Shown here piece by piece: positions 1 to 6,993 of a DNA stretch of 64,000 bases. Below the pieces are notes generated by a model that saw only the letters and a program-made list of their open reading frames with translations, was not told where the DNA came from and did not search any database. Source of the stretch: Thermopolyspora sp044507605 (GTDB lineage Bacteria; Actinomycetota; Actinomycetes; Streptosporangiales; Streptosporangiaceae); contig JBIQJI010000020.1 in the NCBI GenBank assembly GCA_044507605.1, forward strand, positions 1-64,000, written 5' to 3'. How positions within the stretch are numbered: position 1 is the stretch's first letter; each line of letters opens with the position of its first letter. The translations under genes and the position numbers were made by a program.

Positions 1-1051
1 CCACGATGGCCGGAACCGTCACATCAGGCACAACCCGCGCCACGCCGGGCACCGCGCGGGCGAACGGCACCTCCCGGAAACGGTTCAGCTCGCGCACCTC
101 CGCGCGGATGGACCGGACCAGCTCCCGGAACTCGTCCTGCGCGGCGGGCCGCGACAACACCGGCAGCTCGCTGACGAACGGGCCGATATGGTCCTCGGTG
201 GCCTGCCCACGAGTCGTCATGTCCACCGCGACGGCCACGTCCGCGGTGCCGTACCTGAACAGCACCCCGTGCACGGCCGCGAGCAGCGCCTCGAAGGTCG
301 TCGCACCGGCGGCCTCGGCCACCCGCCTGGCCGCGCGGGTCAGCTCCAGATCAAGCCCGATCTCGACCGCCTCGCCCCGCCCCGGCCGCCCGCCGCGCAC
401 CTGACCGGGCAACACGATCTCGGGCGCCTCGGCCAGGCGATCCCCGCCGATCCGCCTCCAGAACGCGGTGGCCTCCGGCAGCAGCGCCTCCACCCGCCGC
501 CGCTCGGCGACGGCCGCGTCCGCGAACGACACCGGCGACACCGGCCGGTACGCCTCCCCGCCCGTCCGCGCCCGGTAGTAGCCGGCGAGGTCCCGGACCA
601 GGATGTCCTTGGACATGCCGTCGAAGACAAGGTGATGCGCGACGAACAGCAGCAGATGCCTGCCGGGCCCGGTCTCGGCGAGCGTGAACCTGGCCAGCGG
701 CCCCTTCGCCAGGTCGAAGCCCTGCTCCACCTCGTCGCGGATCAGCCGATCGGTGTCCTCGGCGGCGGCCACGATCCGCACGGTGGGCTGCTCGGGCGCC
801 GTGACCAGGCACGGCACCCCGTCGACCTCCTCGATGGCCGAGCCGAGCACCCGGTGCCGGTCGATGACGTCCGAACACGCCCCGAGCAGCGCGGGCACGT
901 CGAGAACCTTCTCAGCGTCGGCGTCGGTGAACCAGATGGCCAGCGGCATGCTGTACGCCCCGGCACCTTCGCCCATGCGCTCGCTGACCCACATGCCCTG
1001 CTGGGCGAACGAAGCCGCGATCCTGTCCTGACCCGGGCGGTCGTGCGTCAT
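1..1051 (-). CDS. Nonribosomal peptide synthetase condensation domain, 5' part only
   Basis: This leftward gene starts at an ATG (1051-1049) and is open to the window edge, giving about 350 residues with no stop. The N-terminus begins directly with a condensation (C) domain: SFAQQGMW matches core motif C1, and AHHLVFDG at about residues 138-145 matches the HHxxxDG active-site motif C3, with both His and the Asp present. C domains join an upstream acyl or aminoacyl group to the amine of the next aminoacyl carrier protein. Because the domain lies at the extreme N-terminus, the protein is either a starter or trans-acting NRPS subunit or a free-standing condensation enzyme; the part that would decide is outside the window. 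Codon use is normal for the window. Confidence 0.88.
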   Translation of the reverse strand, partial: MTHDRPGQDRIAASFAQQGMWVSERMGEGAGAYSMPLAIWFTDADAEKVLDVPALLGACSDVIDRHRVLGSAIEEVDGVPCLVTAPEQPTVRIVAAAEDTDRLIRDEVEQGFDLAKGPLARFTLAETGPGRHLLLFVAHHLVFDGMSKDILVRDLAGYYRARTGGEAYRPVSPVSFADAAVAERRRVEALLPEATAFWRRIGGDRLAEAPEIVLPGQVRGGRPGRGEAVEIGLDLELTRAARRVAEAAGATTFEALLAAVHGVLFRYGTADVAVAVDMTTRGQATEDHIGPFVSELPVLSRPAAQDEFRELVRSIRAEVRELNRFREVPFARAVPGVARVVPDVTVPAIV

Positions 1052-1110
1052 GTCCGTTTCCTGTTCGATCAACGGTGAGTGGGCGGTCTCCGTTCACCAT
1101 GCCGTGTCAG

Positions 1111-1122
1111 CGAAAGTTTTCG
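1111..1122. promoter_or_regulatory. CGAAANNTTTCG dyad, copy 1
   Basis: The sequence CGAAAGTTTTCG is a perfect 5+5 dyad with a 2-base centre, about 60 bases upstream of the NRPS start codon. It shares the consensus CGAAANNTTTCG with the copy at 1252-1265. Short even-spaced dyads of this kind are typical of LacI- or MarR-like operators. The regulator is unknown. Confidence 0.4.
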
Positions 1123-1251
1123 ACAGTTCCCTCACTCCATGGCCCCGACCGAACGCCAGGATGCCCCATTTGGGGGCGTCCCAGAACGCCTATATGCGGA
1201 AGGATAGGCAACTCCGTCGGGCGAGTGCTACTGAAACTAGAAAGTAAATTC

Positions 1252-1265
1252 TCGAAATATTTCGA
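1252..1265. promoter_or_regulatory. CGAAANNTTTCG dyad, copy 2
   Basis: TCGAAATATTTCGA is a perfect 14-base palindrome that contains the same CGAAANNTTTCG core as 1111-1122. It lies in the AT-rich part of the gap, about 200 bases upstream of the NRPS start and 240 bases upstream of mrpF, so either gene could be the target. Confidence 0.4.
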
Positions 1266-1508
1266 CACGCCGACGCGGGAGGACCGGCACGTTTGCGACT
1301 GGAGAGGCGGGAAGGAACGCCATGTGAGGCGTGAGAACGGACCCGGGGCATGGGCCCACCCCCTGCCGTGCCCACCCACCTGGACGTTCCCCCCGAACCA
1401 CCGACCCTCCCCTACCCACACCCCCCTCCCCCCGGCCAACGCCCTGGCCCCGCTCACCCGGTTCGTCCCGCTCACCGGCCCCGCCGAGCCACAGCCGAGC
1501 CGACGACG

Positions 1509-1772
1509 ATGACCCGGCTGGTGTACGTCGCGATGGCGATCGCCGAAATCGCCCTGGCCGTCCCGCTGCTCGTCCGGCTGGTCCTCGGCCCCACCGTCTG
1601 CGACCGCATCGTCGCGCTCAACACGATCACCACACAGGCGGTCCTCGCGGCCCTGTTCGTCGCCGCGGCCACCGAACGCGTCGCCTACCTGGACGTGACC
1701 CTGTGGTTCGCCTCGGCCGGCTACCTCGTGACCATCCTGTGGTCCCGCCACCTCGACCGAGGGCCGCTGTGA
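1509..1772 (+). CDS. mrpF: Mrp/Mnh-type cation antiporter subunit F (87 aa)
   Basis: A small membrane protein of 87 residues with three predicted hydrophobic segments and the MrpF-like motif LGPTVCDRIVALNT after the first segment. MrpF is one of the small subunits of the multi-subunit Na+/H+ antiporter (MrpA-G), in the cytoplasmic membrane. ATG 1509 is chosen because the frame upstream is proline-rich and non-homologous. The stop overlaps the GTG of mrpG (GTGA), so the two are translationally coupled. What is odd is the absence of mrpA-E: upstream is non-coding and downstream is an unrelated gene. Confidence 0.82.
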   Translation: MTRLVYVAMAIAEIALAVPLLVRLVLGPTVCDRIVALNTITTQAVLAALFVAAATERVAYLDVTLWFASAGYLVTILWSRHLDRGPL

Positions 1773-2149
1773 AAGAAGTCGCGATCATCGTGGTCGCGGC
1801 CGTCGGGCTGGGATTCTCCGTGGCCGGAACGGTCGGCATCATGCGCACGCCCGACATCCGCACGCGCATCCGGTGCTCCAGCAAAACGATCATCCTGGGC
1901 GCACTGCCGACCCTGGCGGCCCTGCTCATCGGCGAAGGCCTGGTCAGCACGTTCGGCGGCCGGGCCCTGCTCATCGCCCTGCTCCTCCTCGTCGCCAACC
2001 CGGCATCGACGCGCGCCCTGACCTGCGCCGCCACAGCCGCGCGAATCCGGCCCGGCACCGCCCCGAATCAGCCCGCCGACCGACCCCACCCACAACCCGA
2101 CCGAACCCCAGGCGACGACCATCCCACCGACCCCGGCGAGCAGCGATAG
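1769..2149 (+). CDS. mrpG: Mrp/Mnh-type cation antiporter subunit G (126 aa)
   Basis: Starts at GTG 1769, overlapping the mrpF stop. Residues 1-80 hold the MrpG/PhaG pattern: a first membrane segment, then GIMRTPDIRTRIRCSSKT followed by two further hydrophobic segments. The C-terminal 40 residues are polar and rich in Pro, Asp and Arg and are not part of the family core. The partner subunits of a full Mrp antiporter are not in the window, so the F-G pair either works with subunits encoded elsewhere or forms a reduced cation/proton or small-molecule carrier. Family assignment is good; activity is open. Confidence 0.8.
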   Translation: MKEVAIIVVAAVGLGFSVAGTVGIMRTPDIRTRIRCSSKTIILGALPTLAALLIGEGLVSTFGGRALLIALLLLVANPASTRALTCAATAARIRPGTAPNQPADRPHPQPDRTPGDDHPTDPGEQR

Positions 2150-2301
2150 GACGACCGAGGACGGGACAAGTAGGAACCAGGCATCGGCGCAACCTGCTGA
2201 ACACGCCGACCATCCGGACAACCCGAACTATCCGAACTAACATGCTAATTCCAGGGCGCGTCCGCGAGCGTGCCACCACGTTCAGGCGAAAGGTGACACC
2301 G

Positions 2302-2658
2302 ATGAGCGTCGAGGACGCCGCGGCGAGACTGCGGGAAATCTGCCTGTCGCTGCCAGAGGCCGTCGAAAAGCCGTTCGGCGGCCACACCGCGCCGTCGTAC
2401 CGCGTGCGCGACAAGCTGTTCGCGATGACCAGCGAAGACGGCACCACCCTGACCTTCAAGGCCGGCCCCGGAGTCCAGGAGGCCCTCGTCTCCTCGGCAC
2501 CCGACCGCTTCTTCGTCCCCAAGTACGTCGGCCCCAAGGGCTGGGTGGGGGCACGCCTCGACGTCGACCAGGACTGGGACGAAATCGCCGAACTGATCGA
2601 AGACAGCTACCGCCTCATCGCCCCCAAACGCCTGTCGTCCCGCCTACCCACCACCTGA
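2302..2658 (+). CDS. MmcQ/YjbR family protein (118 aa)
   Basis: The protein begins MSVEDAAARLREICLSLPEA and contains the YjbR-fold signatures (EKPFGGHTAPSYRVRDKLFA, then FKAGPGVQEAL, then GPKGWVGARLD and a C-terminal helix with the YRLIAPKRL motif). YjbR proteins adopt a double-wing DNA-binding-like fold, but no firm cellular role is established. ATG 2302 follows a purine-rich stretch (GCGAAAGGTG) that can serve as ribosome-binding site. It is a single gene facing the same way as its neighbours, with a 150-base gap before it and a 350-base gap after it. Confidence 0.85.
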   Translation: MSVEDAAARLREICLSLPEAVEKPFGGHTAPSYRVRDKLFAMTSEDGTTLTFKAGPGVQEALVSSAPDRFFVPKYVGPKGWVGARLDVDQDWDEIAELIEDSYRLIAPKRLSSRLPTT

Positions 2659-3011
2659 CACAAGCCCTCAACGCCCACAGAGGCACCAACACGGCGAGCA
2701 GACGCCGCGAGGGTCCTAGGCGCCAAGGTCCCGCCGACGGGAGGCCGATGCGGGGCGGGCCCTGCCCTGTCCACGGGCCGCGGCGTAGGGGCCATACCAA
2801 AAGCGAAGGCGATGCGACGAGGGGCCCTGCGGCGCATTCGGGCATGAGCGGGATCGCTGGGTGGGCCTTGTCGTGTCGGCGGGCTGGGTTCGTGGCGTGG
2901 GAGCCATGCCAAAGGGGCGCCGATACGGCGAGAAGGCGGTACGGCGGGTTTTCGGCGCCGAGGAACGTCGGCGGGAACGCGGTGACAGACGAGGGCTACT
3001 ACGCTTCGGGC
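2659..3011. repeat. Gap with an imperfect direct repeat
   Basis: No gene was recognised between the YjbR-like gene and the AlaX-like gene. Two related stretches of about 35 bases occur at 2789-2824 and 2899-2935. Both run GG(A/G)GCCAT(A/G)CCAAA, then a GCG-rich stretch, then CGAT(G/A)CG(A/G)CGAG. They are about 110 bases apart in the same orientation. They may be a decayed duplication or paired binding sites. Confidence 0.4.
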
Positions 3012-3746
3012 ATGAGCGCTGACATCTACGGCCGCACCCAGCGGCTGGAACTGGCAGACCAGAATCTGCGCGACTTCGAGGCGGTCGTCCTGGAGTCGGG
3101 CCCTGAGGGCATCGTGCTTTCCGCTTCGGCCTTTTACCCGGGCGGGGGCGGCCAGCCGGCCGATCAGGGCACCCTGCTGTGGCAGGGGGTCGAGACGCGG
3201 ATCGAGGGGGTGCGCAAGGGCGACGACCTCTACTTGATCCCGGCCGAGGGCGATCCGCTTCCGCCGGTCGGCACGACGGTGCGGGCGACGGTCGCGGATG
3301 ACCGGCGTTCGGCGCTGATGCGGACGCACTCGGGCCTGCATGTGCTGTGCGGGGTGGTGTTCCGCGACTACGGCTCGCTGGTGACCGGCGGCAACATGGA
3401 GCCGCTGTCGGCCCGCATGGACTTCAACCTGCCGGAGGTGCCGCCCGGCTTCAAGCAGACGGTGGAGGACGCCTGTAACGCCGAGATCGAGGCCGACCGC
3501 CGCATCGATGTGCGGGTCCTGCCGAGGGCCGAGGCGTTCGCGATTCCCGACATCGTCCGTACGGCCACGAATCTCGTCCCGCCGGAGGTCGAGGAGGTGC
3601 GCATCGTCGACATCGTGGGCCTCGACACGCAGGCCGATGGCGGCACTCACGTGGCGTCCACGAAGCAGATCGGCCGCATCAAGGTCACCAAGATCGAGAG
3701 CAAGGGCAAGGGCTTCCGCCGCCTGCGCATCGCGATCTGCGACTGA
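3012..3746 (+). CDS. AlaX-type alanyl-tRNA editing protein (244 aa)
   Basis: Homologous to the free-standing editing domain of alanyl-tRNA synthetase (AlaX), which hydrolyses mischarged Ser- or Gly-tRNA(Ala) in the cytoplasm. An N-terminal barrel-like half carries the conserved FYPGGGGQPAD at residues 41-51. The second half carries the zinc motif HSGLH (His106, His110) and DGGTHV with His213. The usual Cys of the CxxxH half-site is Asp209 here. The C-terminus has the typical basic strand TKIESKGKGFRRLRIAI. ATG 3012 is preferred; GTG 2982, ten codons upstream and in frame, is a possible alternative. Confidence 0.88.
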   Translation: MSADIYGRTQRLELADQNLRDFEAVVLESGPEGIVLSASAFYPGGGGQPADQGTLLWQGVETRIEGVRKGDDLYLIPAEGDPLPPVGTTVRATVADDRRSALMRTHSGLHVLCGVVFRDYGSLVTGGNMEPLSARMDFNLPEVPPGFKQTVEDACNAEIEADRRIDVRVLPRAEAFAIPDIVRTATNLVPPEVEEVRIVDIVGLDTQADGGTHVASTKQIGRIKVTKIESKGKGFRRLRIAICD

Positions 3747-3802
3747 GCGGCTCCGACCAGCGGATAGTCCTCCGGCAAAAAACTCAAAAAGTTCGGCCGT
3801 CG

Positions 3803-3828
3803 TGTCGATTGTGGCCGGCTCCGTTCGA
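3803..3828 (+). promoter_or_regulatory. Candidate ECF42-type promoter
   Basis: TGTCGA at 3803-3808 is followed 17 bases later by CGA at 3826-3828, about 55 bases before the DUF998 gene. From memory, the published ECF42 consensus in Streptomyces venezuelae is TGTCGA in the -35 region and CGA/TC in the -10 region. The match, and the ECF42 sigma gene two genes downstream, suggest autoregulation of this block. Confidence 0.55.
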
Positions 3829-3882
3829 GGCGTTGGTGAAGGGCCGGCGAGGCGACCGGTCCCCGCTCGAAGGGCCGGCACG

Positions 3883-4647
3883 ATGACCAAGAAGGCGATC
3901 TCCACTCACGCCACCACGACTCCGGCCGATGGCACCGGCAGAGCGGCCCCGAGCGCGGCCGGTCGGGCCGGGGCCGCGACGTGCGACGACCGCGAGGCGA
4001 ACATCACCCGGTCCCTGCTGGGATATGGCGTGCTCGCGGGCCCCGTGTACGTGGCGGTGTCCTTGGCCCAGGCGTGCACCCGCGACGGTTTCGACCTCGC
4101 CCGGCACGAGTGGAGTCTGCTGGCCAACGGCGACCTCGGCTGGATCCAGGTCGCCAACTTCGTCGTCACCGCTTTGATGGTGTTCGCGTTCGCGGTGGGG
4201 CTGCGGCGGGTCCTGCGTCCCGGCTTCGGCGCCATTTGGGCGCCTCGGCTGGTCGCGGGGTACGGTGTGGGTCTGGTCGCGGCCGCCGCGTTCCGGGCCG
4301 ACCCGGCCATGGGCTTCCCGCCGGGCACCCCGGACGGCCCGGGTGTCGTGACCTGGCATGGCGTGCTGCATCTGGCCGCGGCGGGCGTCGGTTTCCTCTG
4401 TCTGGTGGCGGCCTGTGTGATCCTGGCGCGCCGGTTCGCGTGGGCGGGACGGCGCGGCTGGGCGGCGTACTCGGCCGTGACCGGCACGGTGTTCCTGGCG
4501 GGCTTCGGTGCCGTGGCCACCGGCGGCGGCGCCACCTGGGCCAACCTGACCTTCGTCGCCGCGATCTTGATCATGTGGGTCTGGGTCTCGGCCACCTCCG
4601 TCCACCTGTACCGGGGAACGCGGCAGAGCCGACCCGGAACGGCCTGA
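3883..4647 (+). CDS. DUF998 family integral membrane protein (254 aa)
   Basis: After a 45-residue polar N-terminus the protein has about six membrane segments, roughly at residues 48-65, 88-110, 125-145, 165-190, 200-220 and 225-245. The arrangement and the segment FDLARHEWSLLANGDLGWIQ are typical of DUF998 proteins, which have no known biochemical role. It is the first gene of a three-gene block with the DGPF and ECF42 sigma genes, and a candidate ECF42 promoter lies about 55 bases before it, so it is probably a target of that sigma factor. ATG 3883 is the first good start after the promoter. Confidence 0.82.
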   Translation: MTKKAISTHATTTPADGTGRAAPSAAGRAGAATCDDREANITRSLLGYGVLAGPVYVAVSLAQACTRDGFDLARHEWSLLANGDLGWIQVANFVVTALMVFAFAVGLRRVLRPGFGAIWAPRLVAGYGVGLVAAAAFRADPAMGFPPGTPDGPGVVTWHGVLHLAAAGVGFLCLVAACVILARRFAWAGRRGWAAYSAVTGTVFLAGFGAVATGGGATWANLTFVAAILIMWVWVSATSVHLYRGTRQSRPGTA

Positions 4648-4711
4648 CGATGATCGCCGGCAGCACACCGAGAAACCACGAATCAGTGCGAACCACAGGG
4701 AGATACCCGTC

Positions 4712-5083
4712 ATGCGTTACCTGGTCCTGCTCCGTGCCGCGAACCCGCCGACCGAGCCCCCCGCCGAACTGATGGCCGCCATCATGGCGCTCGGCGCCGA
4801 GGCGACGAACGCCGGTGTGCTGCTCGACACCGCCGGCCTCGCCCCCAGCGCGGCAGGCGCGAGGGTCGCCCTGGACAAGGGCGGGCTGAGCGTCACCGAC
4901 GGCCCCTTCACCGAGGCCAAGGAAATGATCAGCTACGCCCTGTACGACGTCCGTTCGAAAGAGGAGGTCGTCGAGTGGACCTCTCGTTTCGTCACCCTGC
5001 ACCGCGACATGTGGCCCGGCTGGGAGGGCGAGGCCGACATTCTGCGAGTCTTCGCCCCCGAGGATTTCGCACCACCCGCCTGA
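4712..5083 (+). CDS. YCII/DGPF-domain protein (123 aa)
   Basis: A small cytoplasmic ferredoxin-like alpha+beta protein of the YCII family. TDGPFTEAKE at about residues 70-79 is the signature DGPF motif. Genes of this type are characteristically next to ECF42 sigma factor genes, as here, where the sigma gene begins 142 bases downstream. They have been proposed as partners or targets of ECF42, although the mechanism is not known. The gene is preceded by GGGAGATACCCGTC, whose GGGAG is a plausible ribosome-binding site for ATG 4712. A strong hairpin follows the stop by two bases. Confidence 0.9.
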   Translation: MRYLVLLRAANPPTEPPAELMAAIMALGAEATNAGVLLDTAGLAPSAAGARVALDKGGLSVTDGPFTEAKEMISYALYDVRSKEEVVEWTSRFVTLHRDMWPGWEGEADILRVFAPEDFAPPA

Positions 5084-5084
5084 C

Positions 5085-5180
5085 CCCGCCGGCTCCCACC
5101 GGCGGGAAGCCGGCCCCGGCATTCGTCGAGCAGGGCAGCCCAGCCGGTGCGATGCCCTGCCGCGCCGTCTGAGGCGCGGC
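5085..5180. terminator. Three consecutive hairpins between the DGPF and sigma genes
   Basis: Three inverted repeats lie in a row: CCCGCCGG/CCGGCGGG at 5085-5106, GCAGGGCA/TGCCCTGC at 5130-5160 (15-base loop) and GCCGCGCC/GGCGCGGC at 5159-5180. None has a T-run. The first sits directly behind the DGPF stop codon and could terminate or attenuate transcription before the sigma gene. The second and third share bases and cannot both fold fully, which would suit an attenuator, but that is conjecture. Confidence 0.45.
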
Positions 5181-5225
5181 GTCGCGCCCGCCGGTCACGC
5201 ATCGACGCCGACTAGGATCGGTCCC

Positions 5226-6494
5226 GTGACGGTCACCGACCCTCGTCGCACGACCCGCGAGGCCGTCGAAGCGGTGTGGCGGATCGAGGCGCCCCGTCTC
5301 ATCGCCGGGCTGGCCAGGCTCGTACGTGACGTGGGCGCAGCCGAGGACCTCGCCCAGGACGCCCTGGTCGTCGCGCTCGAACAGTGGCCGAGGGACGGCG
5401 TGCCGGCCAACCCGGGCGCCTGGCTCATGACGACCGCCAAGCACCGGGCCGTCGACCTGCTGCGCCGCCAGAGCCGGTACGAACGCAAGCTGGAGGAGGT
5501 CGGCCGCGACCTGTCTGCGCGCCAGGAGGCGGCCGAGGCCGACCTGGACGACCGGCTCGACGACCACATCGGCGACGACCTGCTGCGGCTGGTCTTCACG
5601 GCCTGCCACCCCGTGCTGTCGGCCGAGGCCCGTGTGGCCCTCACATTGCGCATGCTGGGCGGCCTGACCACCGACGAGATCGCCCGCGCGTTCCTCGTGC
5701 CCGAGCCCACGGTGGCCCAGCGCATCGTGCGCGCCAAACGCACCCTGACCGACAAGAAGATCGTCTTCGAGCTGCCGGCGCCCGCCGACCTGGCCGGCCG
5801 CCTGGCGACCGTCCTGGAAGTCATCTATCTCATCTTCAACGAGGGCTACGCGGCGACCGCCGGCGGCGACTGGACCCGCCCGCAGCTGTGCGCCGACGCG
5901 ATGCGGCTCGGCCGCGTGCTGGCCGGCCTCATGCCCGACGAGCCCGAGGTGCACGGCCTGGTGGCCCTGATGGAACTCCAGGCGTCCCGCATCGGCGCCC
6001 GCACCGGCACGGCCGGCGAGCCGATCGTGCTGGCCGACCAGGACCGCAGCCGCTGGGACCGCCTGCTCATCCGCCGCGGCCTGGCCGCCCTCGACCGCGC
6101 CGAAGCCCTCGGCGGCGCCCTCCGCCCCTACACGCTGCAGGCCACCATCGCCGCCTGCCACGCCCGGGCCACATCGCTCGACGACACCGACTGGGAGCGC
6201 ATCGCCGCCGCGTACCTGGTCCTCACCCACCTCACCCGCTCCCCGGTGATCGAACTGAACCGGGCGGTGGCCGTCGCCATGGCCTCCGGCCCGGCCCAGG
6301 GCCTCGACATCGCCGACTCCCTGCTGAACGAGAAAGCGCTGCGCGGCTACCCCCAGCTCCCGGCCGTACGAGGCGACCTCCTGGCCAGACTCGGCCGCCT
6401 GGAGGAGGCCCGCCACGAGTTCGAACGCGCCGCCTCCTTGACCCGCAACACCCGCGAACGCGACATCTTCCGCACCCGAGCCGCCACCCTCTGA
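5226..6494 (+). CDS. ECF42-group RNA polymerase sigma factor with C-terminal TPR-like extension (422 aa)
   Basis: Residues about 10-180 hold sigma region 2 (EDLAQDALVVALEQWP and the -10-recognition segment NPGAWLMTTAKHRAVDLLRR) and region 4 (RMLGGLTTDEIARAFLVPEPTVAQRIVRAKR). The remaining 240 residues form the long helical extension typical of ECF42 proteins, including FNEGYAATAGGDW and repeated alpha-helical pairs resembling TPRs. These sigma factors have no classical anti-sigma gene, and the extension is thought to control activity. The DGPF gene upstream supports the assignment. GTG 5226 is used because the conserved N-terminus begins just after it. Confidence 0.92.
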   Translation: MTVTDPRRTTREAVEAVWRIEAPRLIAGLARLVRDVGAAEDLAQDALVVALEQWPRDGVPANPGAWLMTTAKHRAVDLLRRQSRYERKLEEVGRDLSARQEAAEADLDDRLDDHIGDDLLRLVFTACHPVLSAEARVALTLRMLGGLTTDEIARAFLVPEPTVAQRIVRAKRTLTDKKIVFELPAPADLAGRLATVLEVIYLIFNEGYAATAGGDWTRPQLCADAMRLGRVLAGLMPDEPEVHGLVALMELQASRIGARTGTAGEPIVLADQDRSRWDRLLIRRGLAALDRAEALGGALRPYTLQATIAACHARATSLDDTDWERIAAAYLVLTHLTRSPVIELNRAVAVAMASGPAQGLDIADSLLNEKALRGYPQLPAVRGDLLARLGRLEEARHEFERAASLTRNTRERDIFRTRAATL

Positions 6495-6993
6495 CCACCC
6501 TCACGGCCGTCGTCGGAGGGGTGTGGACGGTGGTCGGCGTGTGCTCACGTGTGGGGACGTTGCCGTCAGGATCGCTGTCATCTCTGCACTGGTCACTGGG
6601 TGGTAAGACCTAGCACAGGAGCGACTTACCTCGACCGCCCTCAGCCAGCGGCGGTGCTGCCGTACACCGCTCCACTGGACGTGACCCCGCGTGCCCGCAG
6701 TGTTGCTACCCATGGCGATTGCCGTGTCACAGTGTGAGCAAAGAGAGGGCTCTGGTCGTCGGAGGTGAGACCTTCGGCGATCTTGGTCAGCTCGCGGTCG
6801 ACGGCCTTGGCGTTGGGGAGCTCCTTCGCGTACGCAGGGCTGAAAGTGATCTCGGCCCGCCGCTGCCGCGATCGCCCGCAGCGCCAACGACCTGCGCGCC
6901 AGTGCGGAGGCGGAGTTCTCCGGCCCCCCGGCGGGGACGGCTTCGACGCCCCATCGGTACGAACCTCGCCGACGTGCTTGCCGCGACTGGTCG
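6495..6993. other. 500-base gap with no intact gene
   Basis: The region 6495-6750 has a lower GC content than its neighbours and a codon bias that fits no frame. It shows no recognisable element. The only coding-like trace is the minus-strand fragment listed at 6760-6862. Confidence 0.5.
6760..6862 (-). pseudogene. Remnant of a small phage-like gene (5' end only)
   Basis: On the minus strand, codons from 6862 to about 6775 read RRAEITFSPAYAKELPNAKA and then VDRELTKIAEGLTSD, with a strong G/C third-position bias. The frame then decays into low-bias codons and ends without a sensible product. There is no start codon at the expected place just before AEITF. The N-terminal pattern resembles small HK97 gp10-like phage structural proteins, but this is by eye only. 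I read it as the 5' scar of a lost gene, perhaps from an excised prophage. Confidence 0.4.

Larger units (their letters stand above)
1052..1508. other. Gap between the NRPS gene and mrpF
   Basis: No coding region was seen. The stretch 1190-1275 is clearly AT-richer than its surroundings and probably holds the promoter of the leftward NRPS gene. The only structure I can point to is two copies of the dyad CGAAANNTTTCG, listed separately. The part from 1320 to 1508 is very C-rich on the plus strand and shows nothing recognisable. Confidence 0.5.

Noticed and set aside
1..2149. A biosynthetic gene cluster including the mrp genes
   Set aside because: Only one partial NRPS domain is visible, and nothing links the antiporter genes to it.
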